Shown: one piece after another, positions 44,362 through 57,253 of the stretch
How positions within the stretch are numbered: the first letter of the stretch is position 1
Layout: each line of letters starts with the position of its first letter
Assembly: GCA_019671135.1 (NCBI GenBank)
Contig: JAHRHY010000001.1
Span: 3,782,001-3,846,000, forward strand
Length of the DNA stretch: 64,000 nucleotides
Direction: 5' to 3'
Origin: Linnemannia hyalina
Lineage: Eukaryota > Mortierellomycota > Mortierellomycetes > Mortierellales > Mortierellaceae
The notes under the pieces: model-generated
Databases searched by the model: none
Told to the model about the DNA's origin: nothing
Seen by the model: only the letters and a program-made list of their open reading frames with translations
Position numbers and translations under genes: made by a program

Positions 44362-46889
44362 CTAAGAGTGCACGCCATAGTCCCACACAAAGACAACACC
44401 ATCGTCCGAACCGCTCACAATACGTGTATCCCCAAGCCCAACACACGTAACAGGGCCGTCATGGCCCGTCAGCGTGTACAGACACCGTCCGCTCTCCGTG
44501 TCCCACACCTTGATCGTCCTGTCCAGCGAGCCAGACACAATACGCAGCTTGTCAAACGCGAGCGACCACACTCCTTCAACATGTCCAAAGAGCGTGTTCA
44601 GACACTCGCCCAAATCCGCATCCCAGATCTTCAGCGTGTTATCCAATCCACCCGTCACAATAATTGGCATCATGCTCCGGGTCTCCGTATCCGAAATGAC
44701 ATCGTTCAAGGGTGATGGAGGCGCATTCTCGACAACTCCCGACCGATTGATGGTACACACGGTTCCGTTGGCTCCCTGTTGCGAACTGCTGTTCTGTGTG
44801 CTCTCCTGGGGTCGCTTGCGGATACGGTCGGCGATAATCGAAATCAGAGCATCTCCTGATGTCTGCAGGCACTGAACACGTCCGACATGTCCCTTAAACG
44901 TCCGGAGACACGTCCTCGCAGCAATATCCCACAACTTCACCGTCGTATCGTCACTGGCCGACACCAATAGGTTCTTCTTGTAGATCTGAACCTTGTTGAC
45001 CAGATCACCGTGGCCTTTCAAAGTCGAACACTCGCCCGTTGCAAAGTTCCAGATCTTGATAGTGGCGTCGGCGGATCCAGAAGCGAGGATACGAGAGTCG
45101 AAATCAAGAGTAACCACGCCATCGGTATGTCCCTGGAGCGTGCGGATGCATTGACCCGTGTGGTAGTTCCAGATCTTGAGAGTGCGATCCATCGATCCTG
45201 TAATCAGCTTGGCCTCGTCGAAATGGAGTGCGCGCACACAAAGAGCGTGCCCAGTGAGGGTGCGGAGACACTCGCCCGTCTCAATATTCCAGACCTTGGC
45301 AGTGTTGTCGTACGAACCGGTGATCAAGAACGAGTCATCAAACTGAAGACACATCACGCCGTCGGTGTGGCCGCGGAACGCCTTTAGTCTGTAGTTGCGC
45401 TTTCGCCAATTTCTCTCCACAATCAGACGCTCTGAATAAATCTCCTTCCAAGGTCTCTTGGTGACCTGCTCCGTGGGCTTGACTGGGGGTTCTGGTGACT
45501 GAAATAAGGGCGCGGAACGCTTAGCTCCGGACTTTGATGATGATGAGGATGAGGGCGACGGTGAGCGAGAATCTCGACGGGCTCGCTTCTGGGACCGGTC
45601 TGCATCTGCTTCGTTGTCGTTATCGTCAGGTGCGCTGCGACGTCGCGTTGACCAACCGGAAGATGGTGTAGAATCCGTGGGTGACAACGAAGCGGTGGAA
45701 GTTGGAGGCGAGGGATGAGGAGGTGTGGTTTCGACCCTGGTGCTTCCGGCGCCATGTCCGTGCGCATGTCCGTGTCCGTGTCCGTGGTCGTTGTGATGGT
45801 GATCGTGGTCTTCATGATCGCTCTCATCGGCTGTGTGACCATTGGCATGCGATGTCGCTGCTTCCCCCTGGACCTCTTGGATCTGCTGTGATTGGACGAG
45901 CTGTTGTTGCTGTTGGTATTGTAATACTTGTTGTTGCTGTTGATGTTGATACTGGAGTTGTTGTTGATGCTGATCCAATTGCCTCTTTGACCTGACTTTC
46001 TTCTTTTCTAGTAGAGGCAGACCCCATCCGCACTTTGTGCACTTGAGGCCAATGTGTTGCTCGCACATCCGGTGCCAGACCACATCGTCATCGGCAAGAC
46101 GCCTCCAACTCTTGCAGACCTGGGCAGCGTGGCAGAGAGAAGTAGCGTCAAGATATGAGAGGATGCGGAAGGCGATTTCGGGAGGAGTGATCGACAAAAA
46201 GTCAATTTTGAGGAGAGGCTGAAGATGGTTGGAGAGGAAGGAGAGCTGGGGCACACAACATTGGGTCAAGAGGCCGCTGAGGACGAGCTGGCGATGGCTT
46301 GCTGGTGCAGAGCCGAAGAGGGACCAGATGTGAGAGATAATCTGTTGATCCTGGCGAGGCAGTCGTTTGATATCCTAATCATAGAAGAGGCAAGTGTTTA
46401 AGGCGGAAGGGGTTAGTCATTGAAACACATGTATAGTGCAGCGAGCAGTGTACACAAATAAAACAAGGCAACGATCTGTCTTGTCCATGCAGCTCCCCTC
46501 TTTGTCCCTCTCTGTGCCGCCTTTGCTTATTGGTGTGCTGCTGGTTGTTGTCGGTAAATGTACATTGGTATGACTACATAACAAAGGAAGAATGAAAGGG
46601 AGCCGAATATGTTGTTTACCTGCTGGAGTTGATCAAGTTGAATCTCATCAGCGGCTCGTTTGGATCGCAAGTCTGGACGATGTCGGTAACAGAGTCGTTT
46701 CTCAGCCTTTGCAGCTCTGTGGTCAGCAGAGGACTGTTCTGACCAAGAAAGGGTTGGGAATGAGTCTGGGAGGAGATTGGCCTCTGAGGGTTGTACGGGA
46801 GCAAGATCCTCGATGGCGTCAGGGTTGAGACAGAGGGAAGGGGCCAACAACTCTGAGGTGTCTGCTGGCGATGGCGAGTCGTAGGCCAT
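44362..46889 (-). CDS. MET30: Met30-like F-box/WD40 protein
   Basis: Exons 46889-46620 and 46374-44362, 760 residues. Order: N-terminal region with CYRHRPDLRSKRAADEIQ, HIWSLFGSAPASHRQLVL and CCVPQLSFLS (Met30/SCON-2 signature), F-box at about 151-197 (ITPPEIAFRILSYLD), KCTKCGWGLPLL after it, a poly-Gln stretch (about 223-255), a His/Gly/Asp stretch (about 275-297), then seven or so WD40 repeats from about 423 (GHTDGVMCLQFD, TGSYDNTAKVWN). In yeast and Neurospora this is the substrate receptor of an SCF ubiquitin ligase that controls sulfur-gene activators and the response to cadmium. The same role is inferred here. Confidence 0.93.
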
Positions 46890-47689
46890 TGGTATTATTG
46901 TTGTTTGGTTTGGTTGTAGTTGCGTATGTGAATGAGAGCGAGGTGTTGGTTGGCCTTGTTTGATAAAAAGTGTGGAGTAGAGTGGAGAGAGCAAAGGAGG
47001 AGGACCGTGAGACGAGGTGAGAGTGGGGAGTGTGTCTTTGTAGCAGCAGGACGTGTGTGTATGAAAAGGAGAGTGTGGTGGTGGTGGTGGTGGTGAAAGG
47101 AGTGAAGAAGAGAAGAAATTGGTCGAGTGAGGTCTTTGTTTGTCTGTGTATGTGTGTGTGAGAAAAAGAAGTTTAATTTAACAATCAAATGGGCAAGCAC
47201 ACAAAATAGAATCAACAAAAGGTGAAAAAATAGGAAGCAGGCCTAGGTTGTTGTTGTTGTTGTTGTTGTCTTGTTGGTAGTGGTGCAAGTGTACAAGAGT
47301 AAAGAGCGGGAGTGCGAGAAGGAATAGAATAAGATCCGTAGGGGACAACGAGGAGAGTTGGGCTGGGATTGAATGGAGAAATATGACGATTAAGAAGAAA
47401 AGGGTGCTTTGTTGAGTGTGTGAATTATAGTAAGGATATGATGACACCAAAGGGAACTGCTTAGTGCAACGACGACGGGGGGTTAGTGTGAAGAGAGGAG
47501 TGGGTCAGGGTATCGTGTGGCATATGTTACTGTCAGTGTGAGGGGTGGAGGGAGTTGTTGTTGTTGGTGAGTTTGGATGAGTGAAGGAGAGTGGAAAGTG
47601 ATGAATGAAAGGGAAGGGGATGAGTGGAGAGTGAACAAAGTGAATGCAGAGAGAGTGAGAGTGAGAGAGAGAAAGGAAAAAGGTTATTG

Positions 47690-47835
47690 GAACGAGAAGA
47701 ACAAAAGGAACAAGAGGAGAAGAAAAGGAGAGGAGAGAAGAGAGGAGAAGAGAAGAGAGGAGAAGAGAAGAGAGGAGAAGAGAAGAGAGGAGAGGAGAAG
47801 AGAGGAGAGGAGAAGAAAAGAGAGAGAAGGGGACA
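47690..47835 (+). repeat. GA-rich microsatellite
   Basis: Repeated GAGAAGAGAAGAGAG units of about 10 and 20 bases with few interruptions. The charged and Leu/Ser/Phe-rich frames across it are artefacts of the repeat. Confidence 0.9.
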
Positions 47836-48342
47836 TGCGACAAAAGTGGGCGCATATTTATCATGTTGTGGGTCACTGACTGACTTACAGATCTGTACAC
47901 CCTTGTTCGACATACATCACAAACAGGGAAAGAGTACTCAGTCCAGTAGTGCAACAGGAAGACACTGACTGGCCGAGTGGCATGTGCATCGCAACTTTTT
48001 TTTTTTTGTTTTGTTTGCAACAATCCGGGTGATACACATGGGCCATCCTCTCTCCCCTCATTCACCCTCACTCACTCCCCACCAATGCATCGAACAAACA
48101 ATAGCCAATAATGCAAGAATACAAAAAGAGAGAGCCATGGGCAAAATGGCATCACACTTTGCCTCCAATGTCGCCATAACGCTCACTGCTTTTCTCTGCC
48201 GAACAAAACATTTGAATTGAAATCCTCATTGAGTAACACACTTCACCCCCCGCCTCTTCTTCTTCCTCCTCTTCCTCACTCTCGTACTCACAGTCGGCTC
48301 CTATTCTTGGGAAACACGAAAACACACTACAGGCAGGGCTGC

Positions 48343-48343
<1 letters not shown>

Positions 48344-48374
<31 letters not shown>
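48344..48374 (+). repeat. A31 homopolymer
   Basis: Thirty-one consecutive A, the longest homopolymer in the window. A GTTCGACCC word nearby is not part of a recognisable tRNA. Confidence 0.9.
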
Positions 48375-48377
<3 letters not shown>

Positions 48378-51246
48378 TCGAGTTCGACCCCCTTCTTCCC
48401 CTATCTCTCTTTGAAGATCCAATTAATCTCGTTCACTCAGTCCTCTCCCCTTCCTGCCCATGCTCACTGTCCTCACGTCTCTACTCTTCCAATGTCCAAC
48501 GCACGCCCACAGCAAAACAAAACAAAGCGTCTGCAAACGCTCAATGCACTGCTTCGGAGATTCCGATGAGAACAGTTCCATCGTATGAACCGTCACTTTC
48601 CATGTTCATTTCACTCAGCAAACAAACATGTCCATCAGTTCACTTTCACGATAGTTTTTGTGTTGTCTAGGAACATCGGACTGGCCCGAGCAAAGCTCTC
48701 TTGTTCACTCTCGGTCTGTTTGTGTCTGAGGGAGGAAAATTATAGATGACGATGATAAAGACGATAAAAACGCAGTGAGCGACAGCGACACAAGTAATCC
48801 GATCGATAGCATCCCTTTTCATATTCACTTCTGCTTTCTTCACTTGGCTCAACAATTGGTCAAGGTTTGGTTTGCATGTTCATTTGTTTTCATTTCACAT
48901 TTTTTTTGGGGATTGGTAGAATGCCCAAACTTCTTGTTTTATGATTTGTGTTTCGTTTTTGTTTTTGTGACCACAAAACGACGATAACGCCTACTTACTC
49001 ATAACCCAATGCACGCATGCCTAACAACCCTTACGTCCCCGCACTGTAGAATACATTTGTGGGTCTGGCCGTACCTGTTCTCCCTCTGTCCTGGCTCTCT
49101 CTATTTGTGTCTTGCTTTCTGATGCATGTTAGGCATTATCGTGTCTTAGTCCTCCCACAATCTCACAAACATGCCCCAGCACAAGGTAGGACCAAAGAAA
49201 TAAAAATCTGCCCTGAACCAACAGACGACATTCTACGGAGATAAGCCTTCGAACATCGGTTTGGACAAGAGGAAGGATCAGTTGATGGTGGGCAGTGGTA
49301 GTAAGAAGAGAAAAGTAGGAATGGATAGGCAACTCAACTACGAGTGTTTAGAAAGAGGAAAATGAAAGCAAGGGTTGCTGGGAAAAGCTAATAGGCAGTT
49401 GATCTTGCCCCCACCCTGGCCCTGCAACTCTAATGTAAACAGAAAGGGACCTAGGCATGGCAATGTCTCCTTTCCTCCAAGAGAAATCCGGGGTGAGGGA
49501 GGTGTGCAAAAAACCAAGGTGAATAGGGCCTTTCTTTCTTTCGTAATTGTTCACCTAATTCTTCGTTCCTCCGCCCTCGTCCCTCTCCTAAGGTTTTTTC
49601 CAGTTCAGCCGAACAGGAAAGAAGAACTCTCTTTTGTGTTTGTTTTCCCGTCAAGAGACAACAAGAGAGAGAGAAATAGGGATTTTGTATCCCAACTGGT
49701 CGGTGCTTTGAAACCCTTTTTCTATTCTCTCTGCCTCTTTCTCTTCCCACTCCTTTATTTGTCTCTTCGTTTTGTTTGGCGTACAACAATACCGCTTTTT
49801 TTTTGAGGGCTCAGCCAACACACAACAAGTGAATGAAAGAACAAAAAGGGACGCGTCCAGCCAATCAGAGAGCAGGATGTGACACAATCCTCAATTGCAA
49901 AGACGTGACACCATTCACTATGTGTATTATCTAGCACGCCATACGACACGCTTCCAACGCCTATTCCACACACAAATCTTCATGAATTAAAAAGTGGTGG
50001 GTGGGTGGATAACCTCATTAGCACGAGTAGGCATATTAATACATACCGCATCTCTGCATTTGTGTTTGCGTGTGCCTCTGTACTGTGCCTTTGCTCCAAT
50101 CAAACAACAACAACTCTTACTTGTTTTCTGTTTTGACAGGACAGGGTTGACAGGTTTAATGCTGCTCATTGAACACCCCGCATACAACACACAAGAGGTC
50201 TACTTTGGACCCATCTCGAAGCAAGAGCATTCATTTATTATTGTTATCCATGCTACCGCTTCATTGTTTTATTCATCTACTGCACCATTACACATTTCCT
50301 CGGCAATGAACTTGGGGTTGATCCCGCCGCTCGTCTTCTTCTCAGCTACTGATACCACCTGTCCATTCTATCCCCATCCCTATCGCTTTCACTCCATTGT
50401 CGTTTCAAGAAATAACATACCACTGTACCATCCCATACATTCAGCAAATGACGCGACTTTTGAACGATCCTTGCCCAATTTGTTATCATTCTGTTGCCGT
50501 TGTCGTTGGTTTTTTTTCTCACCTTCCCGTAATGTCTTTTTGCTTTGCCATTGACCTTGAACACCCTTATCCTCACTATTCTTCCCTTCCATCCCCCTTT
50601 TGTGTCCATCCCTTCCTCCTCCATCCACCCTCTCCCCGGATTATCCGTGATCGAAGCAACCCACCCATCCGCAGCACGGCCTTAATTCTTATTCATGCTT
50701 CTCCTTTCGCATGATCCCTTTGAAGGAGAAAGTTCTCTTTCTTGTTTTATTCATAAAGGATACACCATCTTCCGGAGCTAACAAACAAGAAAATCAAAAG
50801 ACAAACCCTGCCCTGGCCGTTTCGGCAGTCTCTTTCTCCTTTCTTCCGGTACACAAAAACTAACCTTGATACGCCAATAGGAACATGACGTCGAGTCAGC
50901 CTTGATTACCGAGTCGAGCGTGATAGAGAGACAACGAAGGCAGAGGGGAAGAAGGAAAGGAGGAAGGCTGGACTAGATGAGCAAGGATTTGCAGTTTTCT
51001 GCCCTAGATTGCAAATCAGGAACCAAATAGACACCATTGTTACCTTTGCTCGTTCACGTAGTCACGTTGCCCCCTCCCTTTTTTTTATCCCACCCGGTCC
51101 CGCACTGATTGCTATCAGGTTTTACTGACTTGTGTGGTCGATTTTTTTTTTCTTTTCTTTCATTTGCTGCCTCGATGAATAAAGGCATATGCTTTGACGA
51201 CATCATTGTTTGTATGCTTACTTATCGTTTTTCGTCCATCTGTCCC

Positions 51247-51270
51247 TTTTTTTTTTTTTTTTTTTTTTTT
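51247..51270 (+). repeat. T24 homopolymer
   Basis: Twenty-four consecutive T. No retroposed sequence is recognisable next to it. Confidence 0.9.
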
Positions 51271-51894
51271 ATTGATTTGTAAAACAGTCATGATGGCACC
51301 TATTATTGTTTATTGCATGGGTTGCCTTGCCTTGCTTTTGTTGCATGAAAGAATAGCCGATCAAAAAAGTCAACACAGCTGTCTACCATTGCTAGCATGA
51401 ATGGCTTATTCTGTTCGGACTAATCATGTCTACTTTTGTTTTTCTAATCTGTTATTTTGCCCTCCACTCGCTCGTACCGTTCGCCCCTCCTCTCTCTTTT
51501 TCAAACGATAAATCTTTTTTTTCTATCAATCATTGGGGGGTTGACGAAGGCTAGGACAACCGCTTCCTTTTCTCACGCGTTTTCGTTATCTTACAACATG
51601 GGAACTCCATCCTCTTTGTACACAACGATCTAGTACTTTGTTATCAGTTGAGAAGGCAACAAACAGAGTAAACAAGCCAGAAAAAACCCCCTTTTGGAGG
51701 AAATGGCGCGTCGAGAGAGAGAGAGAGAGGGGGAGAGGGAAAAAAAAGGCGACTCAGGAGAGCGGAGAGAAACAGAGGTAAGGAAACATGGAGTATGGAA
51801 AAAAAAAGTGGGGAGGTCTAGACGTAAGGCTGTGTGTGCATGTCGTCGTAGGTGTCGGAGTGATCTTTGCGGGATGTCTCTCCACCCAGATCTA

Positions 51895-51926
51895 CACACA
51901 CACGCACATACACACACACACACACA
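51895..51926 (+). repeat. CA-rich microsatellite
   Basis: Imperfect CA dinucleotide tract with CGCA and TA interruptions. Confidence 0.85.
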
Positions 51927-53023
51927 AGCACTCTTTTAAGACAAGCTGAGAGAGGGGGGGCTGCGCCCGTTTCTTGTCGTAAAGTTCCCTTGGCACACGT
52001 ACACACGTATGCACGTTTTGGAGAGTGAGTCGGAGATGACCAGACGGACGACAACGACAATAAAAGAAAAAAGAGAAGAGGAGAAGAGGGGGGTGAGTGT
52101 ACTTCTGTATGCATAGTCATCAACATCTCTTTTTTTTTCTTTCCTTACACTACCTGCAGCAGCAGTGCAGTGTCGTAGATGCTGCATCATCTACAATTCC
52201 CTTTGCCTTGTTTTTGCTCCTGATTCCTTGATAAGTTGCACTTTGCTCTCCTGCTCTTTTTTTTTTCTTTTTGCTCTGCCTGTTCTCGTACGTGCCAAAA
52301 CATTCACTCATCATGTCATTACTAAGCTTCCTTTCGACATTTCTCGTTGTTTTTTATTCTACTTGCCTCTCTCCAAATGATGGTTCTGAATGTTCAAAGG
52401 GACAGGATGGGGGGTGGGGTGGTGTCGAACACGAAACGAGAGGACAGGGGAAAAATTTCATCCGAAATAAAGACAAACTTATTTTTTTTTTGGTGGCGTT
52501 TCACAAACCCTTAGATAAAACGCGTCCTAATCTGATACAGGAACAAACATGCAACTCGCTTTCCTCCACTTCCTCTTTTGCTTTCAACACTTGTGAATGC
52601 ACTTTCTCACACCCTTCCTGACTCACACACCACGAGAGTGGGAGTGAGATGAGAATGAGGAAGAGGGGTTGTGCATGCATGAGATGACAGAGAGGCCATT
52701 CGACTTCTTTGACTTCTAGGTCCCGATAGAGCTGTGGACAACAACAAGGGTAGAAAAAACAATTGAACGAACAAAAAGAAGAGTAGAGAGGCAAAAGAAC
52801 TTGAATGCCTCGTTTGCAGAACCCAACGAAACGATGCAGATCTTAGAGGTCGACGTGTTGTCCTTTGGCGCTTGGCGAAGGGGAACAAGTGTGGGGTCTT
52901 CTATCATCATCATGGGACAAAGAGCAACTACTGTAGACACGTTGCTGATTGGCCCGCCAACCTTAAAAATCCAGGCACCATAAGTCCACTTTGTGGCGTT
53001 CTTCAGGTTAAAAAAATTATTTA

Positions 53024-55444
53024 TTACTGTTGATTTTTGGCTTGTCTGATCCTGTTTCCTTGTCGGCGCAATTCGTCCAACTTTTTGAGCGCATTCTTGT
53101 GTCCTTGGTCGGCAGCCTTCAAATACCAATCAACCGCGTCGGGGAAGCATTCACGAATGCCGAGGCCAAGCTCACAGAATCGCCCCATCCTGAACTGGGC
53201 GGTCGTGTCGCCCAGATTGGCCGCTTTGAGAAACCACATTGTTGCTTCTTTATGGCTTAGAGGAACGCCCTGACCAAACTCGTACATATCGCCAATACAG
53301 ACGTAAGCATCTGTTCGGCCTTGGGCGGCAGCCTTGAGGAACCAACTCATGGCTGTGGAGTAGTCCTTCTCAAACACCAGGCCGTTAAGATACATGACGC
53401 CCAAACGATATTCTGCCGGCGAGTATCCTTGCTTGGCTGACTCCTGACACCATCTCGCTGCTTCCATGTCGCTCTGTTCCGTTCCATGACCATTGCTGTA
53501 AAAAGAACCAAGGCAGTACTGGGCGCATGCGTCCCCTTGCATGGCGGCCTGCGTGATCCATTTGAAGGCCTGAGAGAAATCCTTCCGAGTTCCCGTGCCT
53601 AGATAATAGGACTTTCCAAGATTGGCCTGAGCACCGACGTGACCTTTGATAGCCGCTTGACGATACCATTCGAACGCTTTCGAGAGGTCTTGCTCGGCGT
53701 TCGAACCTTCGGCATAGTAGTCGCCTAGGATGTATTGAGCGTCGAGGTGCCCTTGCTTGGCTGCCGAATGGAACCAAATTATTGCACCTGAGCGGTCTTG
53801 CGGAGTGCCCTTGCCAAGGTAGGAAAAATGTCCGACGCGGAACTGTGCATCAGAGTAGCCTTTTCTGGCTGCCTTGAAGTACCACTCGAAAGCCTTTGTG
53901 AAGTCCTGTTGAATGCCCTGTCCATCGTGATAAAGAGAACCTAGTAAGACCATGGCTTCTGGGTTTCCTACGTCTGCCGCTTTGAGGTACCAATGCATCG
54001 CCCTGGTAGCGTCCTTATCGACTCCTTGTCCGTGGTGGTGCATGTTGCCGATGGCGGTGTAGGCGGCGACAGATCCTTGGTCGGCTGCCTTGATGAACCA
54101 TTGCATCGCCTGGCCATAGTTACGCCAGAATCCTTGACGTCGGAGCAAGTGGCCCAAGGAAATCTGCGCGCTGAGTTCCCCTCGATCCGCTGCCTTCAGA
54201 TACCACCTTCTCGCATATCCGACTCTGTCACTCTGAGAGCCGCCGTGGCCATGGTCGTATAGGTCTCCGATTCTTGTACAGGCAATGATCTCTCCATGAT
54301 CCGCAGCTTCGCGATACCACTCCATCGCTTTCGAGTAATCCTGTAGTACGCCCGACCCGTCTCTGTACAAGTCACCCAAGCGCACCTGGGCTTTTGTATC
54401 GCCTTGGTCTGCAGCTTTGAGATACCAGTCCACCGCCCTCTCATAGTCCTGCGGAACGCCGTGGCCCATAAGGTAGAGGTGGCCGATATTGCGCTGACCA
54501 GGGATGAATCCTTGCTGAGCACAAGTGAGGTACAAGTCCTTGGCTGCTTCATAATCTTGAGGAACACCGTGGCCGTGGTAGTGAAGATCGGCAATCGCGT
54601 TGTGAGCGTCTGGTAACCCCTGGTTCGAAGCTAAAAGAAACCAATCCATAGCCTTGGCGTAGTCTCGCAAAACGTCCTTGCCCTCGAGGTATAACTGCCC
54701 CACGCTGAATTGGGCATAGGCATGACCTTTGGAGACAGTCTTCAGGTAGCACGCCAGGGCCTTGTGGAAATCCTTAGGGTCGCCCTCGCCTCGTTTCTGC
54801 ATGGCGTACAGGTTTAAGTCGGTGGCAATTCTCCAGAGGTGAATCCTGAGGGACCTTTTGTCCATATGACTGTCGTGGGTTGGCGAAGGGATAGTGATAG
54901 TCTCTGGGACGGGTGAAAGCGAATCAATGGACGAGTCGGACGTGCTTGGCGTAGGTGGTGCTGTTGCTTCGTTTGGCGCAGCTGAGTCCTGCTCGAGAAC
55001 AACATCCAGAATAGCATTGGGGACTACAGCAAAGCGAAAGGGCTCAAGACTAGAGCTTAAAAATGTTAGCAGCTACTTGCAAAGTGTGTGTACTTCACGA
55101 AAGACAGAGTTCACTACGAGCAGTAGAAAAGGGGGTCAAAGGGGAACCACCTACACTTTAAATTCCTTGTCTCTCACAAAGGGAATGATAGTCGACCCAT
55201 GGCGAATATACTTTGCTGCTGGAAATACCAACAACACGTCGTCCCAAAGAACGACATTCTTTCCGCTAGCAGGGTCCGCCTGGTAGTCGAAGTAGACGGG
55301 GTCTGGCTGTGAGGCGCGCGTGGTTGCGGTCGTTGAGGCAATTGGCGAAGACACGTCCTTGTAGGCGGCGCGGACTCCTTGTTGGCGTTGTTTAGGCTTT
55401 GAGCGAAAAAAATCTCGCTTCGATAATAATTTGAGTCTGTCCAT
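53024..55444 (-). CDS. Sel1-repeat protein with N-terminal LW-D domain, gene 7
   Basis: Exon 1 55444-55155 (MDRLKLLSKRDFFRSKPK), donor GTAGGT, acceptor CTCTAG, exon 2 55049-53024, about 771 residues, the longest Sel1 protein here. The N-terminal module reads VVLWDDVLLVFPAAKYIRHG, IIPFVRDKEFK, then across the splice LEPFRFAVVPNAILDVVL, parallel to gene 6 including the intron position. A spacer (SDSSIDSLSPVPETITIP) leads to a helical stretch and about fifteen Sel1-like repeats, the first being YAQFSVGQLYLEGKDV. The repeats are more diverged than in the array and contain no near-identical units, so this is an older, separate member. Cytosolic scaffold inferred. Confidence 0.87.
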
Positions 55445-55923
55445 AGTGGTCTTGTGTGTGAGAGAGAGGGGGGGTAAGCAAAGAAGAGGTGATAGAGAGG
55501 GGTCAGGCGTGAATGAGGAGAAGGGAATGAGTGGGATGAGGGATGAAGGATGGGGAAACAAGGATGAGCAGCAAAAAAAGGTGAAATAAGAGGGAAAGAG
55601 AGAGGCAGACAGGGGGAGAGATAGGAAGTGAAGTCGACCCATTGGCAAATGCAATGGGTTTGTTTTATGCAATTTCCAGGTTCTGGGCGCCTCATCAACA
55701 AATCAAAGCACATGATCGTAGGGTTGCATTTGATGACAGGCCCTTAACACGCCCTAACAACGAATGCTTCTAAGCATTACAGAAAAACAAACGCGGTGCA
55801 TCGAGGACAAGAAGGGGAGTTTTTATGATACAGAAAGATAGTACAAAAAGAGAAAAAGATCCGTTAAACAGTCAGCAGACAGGAGGCAGATGAATTAAAG
55901 CATCTCGCTACTCTACCACACTC
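55445..55923. other. Spacer between Sel1 gene 7 and the alkyltransferase gene
   Basis: Pyrimidine-rich leader of Sel1 gene 7 (minus strand) and the 3' flank of the alkyltransferase gene. No gene seen. Confidence 0.55.
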
Positions 55924-56761
55924 TTAAGCAGAGTCAACAGCAGCCTTGACGACAACTGAAAAATCATTAAAGATCAGAGCTTCTCGCTTGACAACATGAT
56001 CCGTCTCATCAAAGGCAACCCCCTCCAGATACAACTTGGCCTTCTTGTTATCAATCTTTTCGCCGTGGGCCCATTGACCCATGAACCCTCCAATAAAGAG
56101 CTTTGAGTCCAAGACACGATGGCAGGGGACAGGGAGAGGGGCGTAGGGGTTGATCTTGAGGGCTTGACCTACAGCTCGGGGCGATGAGCGCAGGGCGTCT
56201 GAGAGGTACTTGTACGTCGAGATCTGGCCCTTCGGGATCTGTTGTAGGTAAGAGAGGCATGAGAAGACTACGTGTAAGTGGCGACACACACGAAGAGAAA
56301 TAATGCAACAAAGAAATGGCCAAGTAAAATGAGAGGCTGAGGCGGATCAAATTACCTGGGCACAGAGGTCATAGACTTGGAACTGGAAGGGTGTCACCTT
56401 GCGGCCAGTGTGTCGATTGACAGCGTTCTCGCGATCCGCTTGTGATTTTGGGTACAAGTGAACAGCTACAGACCATAGACGATGAATGCGAAAGACGAGG
56501 TGAGTTTTGGGCCATTTGTGTCTCTTCTCCTATGTGTTCAAAACGGTGTGTGTGGCAAGTAAGAGGACAAAGCTTACTTGCTATGTCCTCGTCAATAGCG
56601 ACAGGCTTCTTGGCAGGGTCGAGTGCCTCAGTGCCAACAGCGGTTGCAGTGGCAGCAGCAGGTGCTTTAGTCTTAAGGACTTTTGCCTTTGAGGTGATGA
56701 GGCTGGCAGCGGCAGCAGTGACGACAGTTCGCTTGACGGTGTTGATTCTTTCGGCTGGCAT
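55924..56761 (-). CDS. MGT1: O6-alkylguanine-DNA alkyltransferase
   Basis: Exons 56761-56578, 56465-56356, 56238-55924, phases matching, 202 residues (human enzyme 207). The Ala/Lys-rich N-terminus (TVVTAAAASLITSKAKVL) is unlike the usual N-domain. The C-terminal DNA-binding domain is clear: TPFQFQVYDLCAQIPKGQIS, Tyr in STYKYLSDAL, the arginine finger in SSPRAVGQAL (R119) and the acceptor site PVPCHRVL (C137). The enzyme moves alkyl groups from O6 of guanine to its own cysteine and is used once. The Cys is present, so it is a true transferase rather than an Atl protein. The intact N-domain fold could not be confirmed. Confidence 0.9.
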
Positions 56762-57253
56762 TCTGTTTCGAGAGTGAATGAAGTAAATTCGAAAGTGGAT
56801 TGTGTCAAAGAGTGGAGCGAAGGAAAGAGGGTCAAACGAAAATAGGGAGAGGATTGCTCGTTCTTTTTATATGAAGGCGCAAATTGGTGGCACTGACATT
56901 CAACCACTGCGCTCACGGGGTTGACTCATTCGCTGCACTTTCGAACAAACGGTTTGTCCCACCAGCCACACCGCAGCCACAATTTCAATTCGCCGCTCAC
57001 ACTCTCTCTTGGTGTCAGTAGGACTCTTTTTTACTCAACACTTTTTACGCAGACCTTCTCGCAACCATGCTGAAACTCGACTCAAGGTCTGCGCAATCAA
57101 CAATACCACCAACACTACCCAACAAAGACTCATCACCAAGACAACGAGTTTAATCTACCACAACAACATCGAAACTCAGTGCACAGACAACAACGACACT
57201 TCTACCACCCTCCTCTACATCACCTTTCAACAACAAAGTCAGGAACAGGGCCA
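56762..57253. other. Divergent promoter region
   Basis: Between the alkyltransferase (minus) and F-box/LRR (plus) starts. TTTTTATATGAAGG near 56870 may be a TATA region for the minus-strand gene. No gene seen. Confidence 0.5.

Larger units (their letters stand above)
46890..53023. other. Six-kilobase region without a convincing gene
   Basis: Holds the leader of the Met30-like gene (GGT and TTG repeats at about 47076-47096 and 47248-47270), a GA-rich tract, A- and T-runs and a CA tract, listed separately. Many short frames are open on both strands, but all are low-complexity (KE-rich, FLS-rich) and none resembles a known protein. I saw no tRNA or rRNA. A long non-coding transcript or a gene with very short exons could be missed. 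Confidence 0.5.

Noticed and set aside
47577..47968. Charged (KE-rich) frames of about 100 codons
   Set aside because: Pure product of the GA microsatellite.
48344..48395. tRNA-like GTTCGACCC word after the A31 run
   Set aside because: No acceptor stem, D-arm or A-box could be matched around it.
49375..49806. 143-codon plus-strand frame
   Set aside because: Overlapped by similar frames on the other strand, no domain, and no splice or start context.
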